A DNA stretch of 9,951 nucleotides, taken from an archaeon. GTDB lineage: Archaea; Thermoproteota; Nitrososphaeria; Nitrososphaerales; UBA183. The stretch lies in contig JAJYKR010000014.1 of assembly GCA_021788415.1 (NCBI GenBank), forward strand, positions 1-9,951. Reading direction: 5' to 3'. Under the pieces are notes generated by a model that had not been told where the DNA came from, did no database searches, and saw nothing but the letters and a program-made list of their open reading frames with translations. Shown here piece by piece: positions 6,242-9,951 of this stretch (the stretch's first letter is position 1; each line of letters opens with the position of its first letter). Both the position numbers and the translations under genes were made by a program.

Positions 6242-7063
6242 TTGGCCCTGGCGAAGGCGGGGTTCGTACTAGGCATCAAGCCCCTGAGCATCCTGCGCCC
6301 CCATGAGGAGATCATCCCGGAGCACGTCGAAAGGCTCGTGGCGGAGATGAAGCGCGACGGCGTCCAGAAGGACCCGATCATCATCGACCAGGACAGCTCG
6401 ACAGTCCTTGACGGGATGCACAGGCTGGCTGCATTCGGATCGCTGAGGATCGAGAACGCGGTCTGCTGCTCCGTGGACTACTCGTCGAGGGCGGTCACCC
6501 TCGGCCGATGGGCCAGGGTCTACAAGGTCGCGGCAGGGGACTCGATCCCCGGGTTCCTCGGACGCCGCGGCATCACCCGGAGGGTGTCCCTGGCGGTGGC
6601 GTTCGACGCCCTGGAGAACCGCGACACGGGGTTCGCGGTGATCACCTCGGACGCCGCCTACATGCCCGAGGGGAGGTCCGAACTAGCGGACGCCATAGCC
6701 GAGATCGAAGAGTTCGACGGGCGGTCGAAGGAGCGGGGGTGGGAAAGGAGCTTCGTCCCCGACGACGAGATAGACGTCCCGCTTCAGTCCGGGAGGAACG
6801 TCGTGCTGATCACGAGGAGGCTGATGAAGGACGAGGTCGTAGCCGCGGCCCGCTCCGGGAAGCTCTTCCCCTGCAAGACGTCGATGCACCGCATCGACCC
6901 GAGGCCCGTCGCCGTGGACTTCCCCATAGACAGGCTCAACGGAGCGACATCAAAGACCCTGGCCAGGGAGCTCGAAGGGAGGTCGGGGCGCTTGCTTCCT
7001 TCCAACTCGACCTATGAGGGGAGAACGTATAAGGAAAGGCTGCTCCTGCTCGACCAGGATTGA
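6242..7063 (+). CDS. SerK-like free L-serine kinase (ParB/Srx fold)
   Basis: Probable cytosolic kinase converting L-serine to O-phosphoserine. SerK of Thermococcus kodakarensis (ADP-dependent) and SbnI of Staphylococcus are the characterised members of this ParB-related group. The 273-residue protein has the ParB/Srx-type core: LRPHEEIIPEHVERLV (18-33), where Glu22 of the PHE motif matches the Glu important for catalysis in SerK, then PIIID and VLDGMHRLAA (DG-HR nucleotide-site motif). The C-terminal KTSMHRIDPRPVAVDFPI block matches the KTTRH...P segment of SerK, which chromosomal ParB proteins lack, and no DNA-binding helix-turn-helix is evident. The TTG start has GGAG six bases upstream. 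The stop overlaps the next start as TTGA. O-phosphoserine could feed cysteine (or serine-derived) synthesis; nucleotide preference cannot be read from sequence. Confidence 0.8.
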   Translation: MALAKAGFVLGIKPLSILRPHEEIIPEHVERLVAEMKRDGVQKDPIIIDQDSSTVLDGMHRLAAFGSLRIENAVCCSVDYSSRAVTLGRWARVYKVAAGDSIPGFLGRRGITRRVSLAVAFDALENRDTGFAVITSDAAYMPEGRSELADAIAEIEEFDGRSKERGWERSFVPDDEIDVPLQSGRNVVLITRRLMKDEVVAAARSGKLFPCKTSMHRIDPRPVAVDFPIDRLNGATSKTLARELEGRSGRLLPSNSTYEGRTYKERLLLLDQD

Positions 7064-7317
7064 TCATTGTACGCTGCCTGGGCCATATCGGCACCAGCGT
7101 TGGAGCCCAGGAAGTCTCCCTCGAGGCCCAGGAGCTCAGCGCTTCAGATGTCATCGAGCGCATCCGGAAGGTAAGCGGGAAGGAGGACCCGGGGTTCACG
7201 AGGTTCAACACCATACTGATGGTCGAGGATGGCGAGGCGTTCGTCGCTGCGTCGCCGGGGAGGACGGTGAAGGACGGAGAGAAGGTCGCCCTCATCCCTT
7301 TTTCACACGGCGGTTGA
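7060..7317 (+). CDS. MoaD/ThiS/SAMP-like beta-grasp protein with C-terminal Gly-Gly
   Basis: Small ubiquitin-fold protein, 85 residues, that ends exactly in Gly84-Gly85 (ALIPFSHGG). A C-terminal diglycine is what an E1-like enzyme adenylates, after which the protein serves as a sulfur carrier (molybdopterin, thiamine, tRNA thiolation) or is conjugated to proteins as a SAMP. The pattern fits a beta-grasp fold: strand IIVRCLGHIG, strand QEVSLEA, helix SASDVIERIRKV, then ILMVEDGEAF and DGEKVALIPF. It starts at TTG within the TTGA overlap with the serine kinase gene, so translation is coupled. Cgi121 follows after 4 bp. No E1-like or MoaE gene is in the window, so its partner is unknown. A tRNA-thiolation role would suit the neighbours, but that is inference. 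Confidence 0.8.
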   Translation: MIIVRCLGHIGTSVGAQEVSLEAQELSASDVIERIRKVSGKEDPGFTRFNTILMVEDGEAFVAASPGRTVKDGEKVALIPFSHGG

Positions 7318-7321
7318 TGAG

Positions 7322-7747
7322 ATGAGGACCCACGCGAGGGCCTACTTCTGCGGAGGTGACCTCAACCCCGACGAGGTGAAGCGCAGGGCAGCCGCTTCCA
7401 GGGGCGGGGAGCTGATTCAGGCCGTGGCGGAGGACTCGGCCGACAACGAGTTCTTTGTGGAGGTGATCGCGGCCCAGACCATGCGGGCTCAAGCCTCGGG
7501 GACGCTGCTGGCAAGGAAGCCCGAGGTGGACCTGCTGCTAAGGCTGGCCGGAACCACCCAGATTTCAAAGGCGATCAGGGAGAAGGGGGCAAGGGCCGGG
7601 GAACCGTTTCTGCTTGTCGTCGCCGGGGCCTCGAGGCCGGAAACCGTCGGAGGTGTGCGGTGCACGGAGCTCGCGAGGAGAGGACTCTCGGCAGAAGAGC
7701 TTCGCCGTATAGAAGCCGCCGCCCTGCTGAACGCCCAGAGGGGCTAG
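7322..7747 (+). CDS. cgi121: KEOPS complex subunit Cgi121
   Basis: Subunit of the KEOPS complex (Kae1-Bud32-Cgi121-Pcc1), which transfers the threonylcarbamoyl group to A37 of ANN-decoding tRNAs to make t6A. In archaea Cgi121 binds Bud32 and recruits the tRNA through its 3' CCA end. The 141-residue protein is of normal length. Its clearest signature is the central helix VDLLLRLAGTTQISKAI at 69-85, followed by the strand PFLLVVAG and a C-terminal helix rich in Glu/Arg/Ala. The ATG at 7322 is chosen over the overlapping ATG at 7317, which meets a stop after two codons. It is the last gene of the rightward cluster, and its stop codon interlocks with that of the convergent THUMP gene in CTAG (7744-7747). 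The gene making the t6A intermediate (tsaC) lies about 500 bp away. Confidence 0.88.
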   Translation: MRTHARAYFCGGDLNPDEVKRRAAASRGGELIQAVAEDSADNEFFVEVIAAQTMRAQASGTLLARKPEVDLLLRLAGTTQISKAIREKGARAGEPFLLVVAGASRPETVGGVRCTELARRGLSAEELRRIEAAALLNAQRG

Positions 7748-8264
7748 TTCGCTCGCTTCAGCTTCGTTATGCTGACTATGTCGTTGGGGGAGATGATTGA
7801 CACCCCCGAGTACTCCCCGAATATCTCCAGGAGGACGACCTTGTCAGGGGAGTCCAGGTTGACCTTCCTGTCTACGGCGTCGGCTATGGCGCCGATGAGC
7901 TCCTTCTCGGAGTAGGGGGAGTCCCTGGCCTCGATGGTGATCCTGAAGGTCTCTCCCGGGCCTATGGTGGGGGCGAGCTCCTTGACCGCCCCGATTATGT
8001 CTTCCAGCTTCGTGTCGACCACCTTGTCGACGGGGATGATCCGCATGATGAACCTCACCTTGAAGGGCTCGGACCTGACGTAGTCGGTTATGAACGACAG
8101 CAGGGCTTTCGGGTCCTCTACGTCCACCTCGATCACGCCGTCGTAGGCGGACCTGTCGATGGTGAGCCTCCTTATGCCTGAGAGGAGGGCCACCTCCTTG
8201 AACTCGGCAGAGGCCCTCGCTTCCAGCCCCTTCGCAGAAGTGACTATGAGATTCGTCGTCCCAT
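7744..8264 (-). CDS. THUMP-domain RNA-binding protein (Tan1-like, COG1818 type) with apparent frameshift at its start
   Basis: Probable tRNA-binding protein. Tan1 homologues help acetylate C12 of tRNA-Leu/Ser in eukaryotes; the archaeal role is less clear. The THUMP part is seen in FKVRFIMRIIPVDKVVDT, FRITIEARDSPYSEKELI and VVLLEIFGEYSGVSI. Upstream, the same frame continues with NLIVTSAKGLEARASAEF, the expected beginning of the N-terminal ferredoxin-like domain that pairs with THUMP. That part has no ATG, GTG or TTG back to an in-frame TAA at 8296-8298. An ATG at 8262-8264, overlapping the tsaC stop as TGATG, is one base out of frame: it reads MGRRIS then stops. One extra G in ATGGGA would give MGTTNLIVTS and a 173-residue protein. 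The alternative start, GTG at 8193, would lose half of the ferredoxin-like domain and leaves 149 residues. A sequencing error or recent mutation is likely. Confidence 0.82.
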
Positions 8265-8839
8265 CACTTTGCCCCGACCCCGACGGGACCTGTTCTTAAG
8301 ATTGTGACCTCGCCGCCTTCCACGAGGACCACAGTGGACTCTGTCCCGGGGAGCCGCCCCCCGTCCAGGATGAGATCTACGGCCTCTCCGAGCTGGTCCG
8401 CCGCCTCGGCAGCGCTCCTGGCCGACGGGTGCCCCGAAAGGTTGGCGCTGGTCCCCGTGAGCCAGCCTCCGCACGAAGCGACAAGGTCGCGGCAGGCGGA
8501 ATGGGCAGGTACCCTGACCCCCAGGAACGGCTCGCCCCGGGTCAGCTGCGGAGGGACCGGCCTGCGGAGCGGGGCGACTATGGTGAGGGCCCCCGGCCAG
8601 TGTTCCTTTGCGAGGTCGAGGGCGTGGCCGTCAAGCTTCACGAGCTCTGCCGCCTTCTCGAGCGACGCGCACATGACGGGCACGGGCTTCAGGAGCCTCT
8701 CCTTCGCATCGAACAGGCGCCTCACCGCCGTTTCGTTGAGGGGGTCGCACCCCAGCCCGTAGACGGTGTCGGTGGGGTACACGATCAGGCCGCCGCGCCG
8801 GACCTCCTTCGCAGCCCTAGCGATAGAAGCACCGCCCAT
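8264..8839 (-). CDS. tsaC: L-threonylcarbamoyladenylate synthase (TsaC/YrdC, Sua5 family)
   Basis: Makes threonylcarbamoyl-AMP from threonine, bicarbonate and ATP, the first step of tRNA t6A synthesis; KEOPS uses the product. Read from ATG 8839 it has 191 residues, the length of the single-domain TsaC/YrdC form, so the C-terminal Sua5 domain is absent. Key motifs: YPTDTVYGLG (21-30), the nucleotide-site Lys46-x-Arg48 followed by KPVPVM, TSANLSG (130-136) and ESTVV (167-171), then the RTGPV end. An in-frame TTG at 8858-8860 gives seven more residues and fits a very short leader from the TATA at 8888-8895; ATG has AGGA nine bases upstream and begins nearer the family start. Both remain possible. 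Its stop overlaps the ATG of the THUMP gene by one base (TGATG), so the two form an operon. Confidence 0.92.
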   Translation of the reverse strand: MGGASIARAAKEVRRGGLIVYPTDTVYGLGCDPLNETAVRRLFDAKERLLKPVPVMCASLEKAAELVKLDGHALDLAKEHWPGALTIVAPLRRPVPPQLTRGEPFLGVRVPAHSACRDLVASCGGWLTGTSANLSGHPSARSAAEAADQLGEAVDLILDGGRLPGTESTVVLVEGGEVTILRTGPVGVGAK

Positions 8840-8887
8840 CGGGAGAATCCTGGCCCTCAAGCCGCCGACCCGTCCCGCACCGCGACG

Positions 8888-8895
8888 TTTAAAAG
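8888..8895. promoter_or_regulatory. Shared TATA element for tsaC (leftward) and the acidic microprotein (rightward)
   Basis: TTTAAAAG on the plus strand, CTTTTAAA on the minus strand, is nearly palindromic. Its centre is about 29 nt before the ATG at 8920 and about 32 nt before the tsaC TTG (53 before its ATG). Each direction thus has correct spacing for a short-leader transcript. Confidence 0.5.
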
Positions 8896-8919
8896 TGGAA
8901 CAGGAATCGCGGGGGCGCA

Positions 8920-9012
8920 ATGTCTGAAGAGGACCAAGAACTCGACGAAGACCTGGACGAGGACTTGGACGAGGACGGATGGGAAGAGGACTCCGACGAG
9001 GACGGCTTCTAG
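8920..9012 (+). CDS. 30-residue highly acidic microprotein
   Basis: I do not recognise a family. The frame starts at ATG 8920 and ends at TAG 9010-9012, giving 30 residues of which 19 are Asp or Glu and none is Lys, Arg or His. After MSEEDQE come three copies of Leu-Asp-Glu-Asp, then Gly-Trp, an acidic run and a final Gly-Phe. The DNA of the three repeats (8941-8976) differs only at synonymous positions (CTC/CTG/TTG for Leu, GAA/GAG for Glu), which points to selection on the protein. A TATA element about 29 nt upstream predicts a nearly leaderless mRNA, and no overlapping longer gene explains the stretch. A charge of about -19 suggests binding to a basic partner such as the histone or a ribosomal protein, or DNA mimicry, but this is speculation. 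Chance is the alternative. Confidence 0.55.
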   Translation: MSEEDQELDEDLDEDLDEDGWEEDSDEDGF

Positions 9013-9050
9013 GCGCCCTCGGCAAGAGCTCCTCGACCGCAAACGCCATT

Positions 9051-9057
9051 CTTTAAG
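9051..9057 (+). promoter_or_regulatory. TATA-like element of triosephosphate isomerase
   Basis: CTTTAAG lies about 35 nt before the TTG start, predicting a leader of roughly nine bases. Confidence 0.45.
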
Positions 9058-9089
9058 ACACCTAACTGAGGCTCCGCTCCGCCATTCGC

Positions 9090-9755
9090 TTGAAGACCCT
9101 CATAGTGAACTTCAAGAACTACCCCGAAGTCCTTGGGGAAGGCGCCGTCCGCCTCGCGCTCGCCATTGAAAGAGGAACCAGGGCGGGTGGCGTCGAGGCC
9201 ATAGCGGCCCCGCCGATCCCCATGCTCTCCCTTGTCTCGTCTAAGACGAAGGTGGCCCTGTACAGCCAGTCGGTGGGGGACCAGGCCGGGGACAAGACAA
9301 CAGGGGCTGTGCTCCCGGAGGCAGTGAAGGCGGCCGGGGCGTCGGGGACGATACTGAACCACAGCGAGTCCCGACGTGACCCCGCGGAGCTTGGCAGGCT
9401 GGTCCCCAGGGTCCTCGGCATGGGGATGGGGGTATGCATCTGTTCCCAGACCGAAGAGGAGGCCGCCAGGCTTGCCAGGCTGGGACCCACTTTCCTGGCC
9501 ATAGAGCCGCCTGAGCTCATCGGGTCGGGGGTGGCTGTGTCCAGGGAGAGACCCGAGCTCATCCAGAAGACAGTCTCGGCGGTCAGGAGTACCGGGTTCA
9601 GGGGGAAGATCCTCTGCGGGGCGGGGATCGTGAGCGGGGAAGACGTCGCCAGGGCGGTCGAGCTGGGGGTGGACGGGGTCCTGGTCGCCAGCAGCGTGGT
9701 GAAGTCGAAGGACTGGGAATCGAAGGTGAAAGAGCTGGCTAATTCTCTAATGTGA
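9090..9755 (+). CDS. tpiA: Triosephosphate isomerase (archaeal short form)
   Basis: Glycolytic/gluconeogenic enzyme that interconverts dihydroxyacetone phosphate and glyceraldehyde 3-phosphate. The 221 residues match the short, tetrameric archaeal type; bacterial forms are about 250. The active site is complete: Asn7 and Lys9 in VNFKNY, His91 in ILNHSESR, and the catalytic base Glu139 directly before the mobile loop PPELIGSG (140-147). The phosphate-binding part follows in ILCGAGIVSGEDV and GVDGVLVASSVV. The TTG start puts the first beta-strand (KTLIVNFKNY) at once after the initiator, as in relatives. A TTTAAG element lies about 35 nt upstream. It is a single gene with a promoter of its own, and the glutamate dehydrogenase gene follows after 45 bp with another promoter. 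Confidence 0.96.
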   Translation: MKTLIVNFKNYPEVLGEGAVRLALAIERGTRAGGVEAIAAPPIPMLSLVSSKTKVALYSQSVGDQAGDKTTGAVLPEAVKAAGASGTILNHSESRRDPAELGRLVPRVLGMGMGVCICSQTEEEAARLARLGPTFLAIEPPELIGSGVAVSRERPELIQKTVSAVRSTGFRGKILCGAGIVSGEDVARAVELGVDGVLVASSVVKSKDWESKVKELANSLM

Positions 9756-9770
9756 GAACTAGGCCCTTTC

Positions 9771-9778
9771 GTTATATA
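9771..9778 (+). promoter_or_regulatory. TATA box of glutamate dehydrogenase
   Basis: GTTATATA is centred about 26 nt before the ATG at 9801, so transcription should start on or next to the start codon. This is the clearest leaderless arrangement in the window. Confidence 0.65.
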
Positions 9779-9800
9779 CAATGTTAAAAGGGCGCTGAAT

Positions 9801-9951
9801 ATGGCTCAAAAGTACGAAGTGAAACAAATGCCACAATCTCAACAGAACAAACCTAACCCGTTTGAAAACGCCCTCGAACAGCTGAGGATTGCAGCGGAGT
9901 ATCTGAAGCTGGACGACGGCATACACAAGATCCTAGCCAGCCCGAAGAGAC
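9801..9951 (+). CDS. gdhA: Glutamate dehydrogenase, N-terminal 50 codons only
   Basis: Enzyme that links 2-oxoglutarate plus ammonium with glutamate. Only the N-terminus is inside the window. After a Gln-rich leader of about 18 residues (MAQKYEVKQMPQSQQNK) comes NPFENALEQLRIAAEYLKLDDG (19-40), the standard beginning of hexameric Glu/Leu/Phe/Val dehydrogenases (NPFE...A...L..AA..L.LD.G), followed by IHKILASPKR, which leads to the conserved PKR-x-hydrophobic strand. Cofactor preference and catalytic residues lie beyond the edge. The first 20 codons are clearly less GC-rich than neighbouring genes, usual around a leaderless start. The assignment rests on this short but characteristic segment. 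Confidence 0.85.
   Translation, partial: MAQKYEVKQMPQSQQNKPNPFENALEQLRIAAEYLKLDDGIHKILASPKR

Noticed and set aside
6242..7063. Chromosome-partitioning ParB or an antiphage ParB-like protein
   Set aside because: Only the ParB/Srx-type core is shared; the C-terminal KTSMHR...P block matches SerK, no DNA-binding helix-turn-helix is seen and no parA is near.
1..9951. CRISPR array, insertion sequence, prophage or defence island
   Set aside because: No regularly spaced repeats, transposase, integrase, terminal inverted repeats or known defence genes are visible; nearly all genes are housekeeping.

Overview
The window is GC-rich archaeal chromosomal DNA. Archaeal markers are an HMf-type histone, ribosomal protein S17e, the KEOPS subunit Cgi121, a short archaeal-type triosephosphate isomerase, a tRNA-Glu with a 15-nt intron at the canonical 37/38 site, TATA-type promoters about 25-30 nt upstream of starts, and leaderless or short-leader genes. 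The gene set suggests a TACK archaeon (Thermoproteota), perhaps a GC-rich Nitrososphaeria/Thaumarchaeota-like lineage. That placement is inference. No rRNA, CRISPR array, insertion sequence or phage gene is seen, and coding density is high.

Left part (1-4404): an S9 acylaminoacyl-peptidase/prolyl-oligopeptidase homologue runs leftward off the edge, and the window ends inside its catalytic His codon. A six-helix membrane protein with a duplicated EGxE motif is divergent from it. An M3/PepF-like oligoendopeptidase lies tail to tail with the membrane protein. Centre (4405-5261): tRNA-Glu(CUC) and a single histone gene, both leftward, each with a well-placed TATA box; the histone upstream region carries short repeats.

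Right part (5262-7747): a compact rightward cluster encodes a TatD-type hydrolase, S17e, a SerK-like free-serine kinase (ParB/Srx fold), a MoaD/ThiS/SAMP-like ubiquitin-fold protein ending in Gly-Gly, and Cgi121. The gene joints are very tight (TTGA overlap, 3-4 nt gaps). Facing it leftward (7744-8839) are TsaC/Sua5 and a THUMP-domain Tan1-like RNA-binding protein. Thus TsaC (makes threonylcarbamoyl-AMP) and Cgi121 (part of the complex that transfers it to tRNA) flank a probable tRNA-modification protein; the theme is translation and tRNA modification. The THUMP gene appears to lack one base at its start.

Far right (8888-9951): a shared TATA region seems to drive tsaC leftward and an unannotated 30-residue, 63% acidic microprotein rightward. 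Then come triosephosphate isomerase and the first 50 codons of glutamate dehydrogenase, the latter probably leaderless.

Non-AUG starts dominate: six genes are best read from TTG and two from GTG. The likeliest novelties are the acidic microprotein, the duplicated-EGxE membrane protein, and the serine kinase / ubiquitin-like / KEOPS operon.
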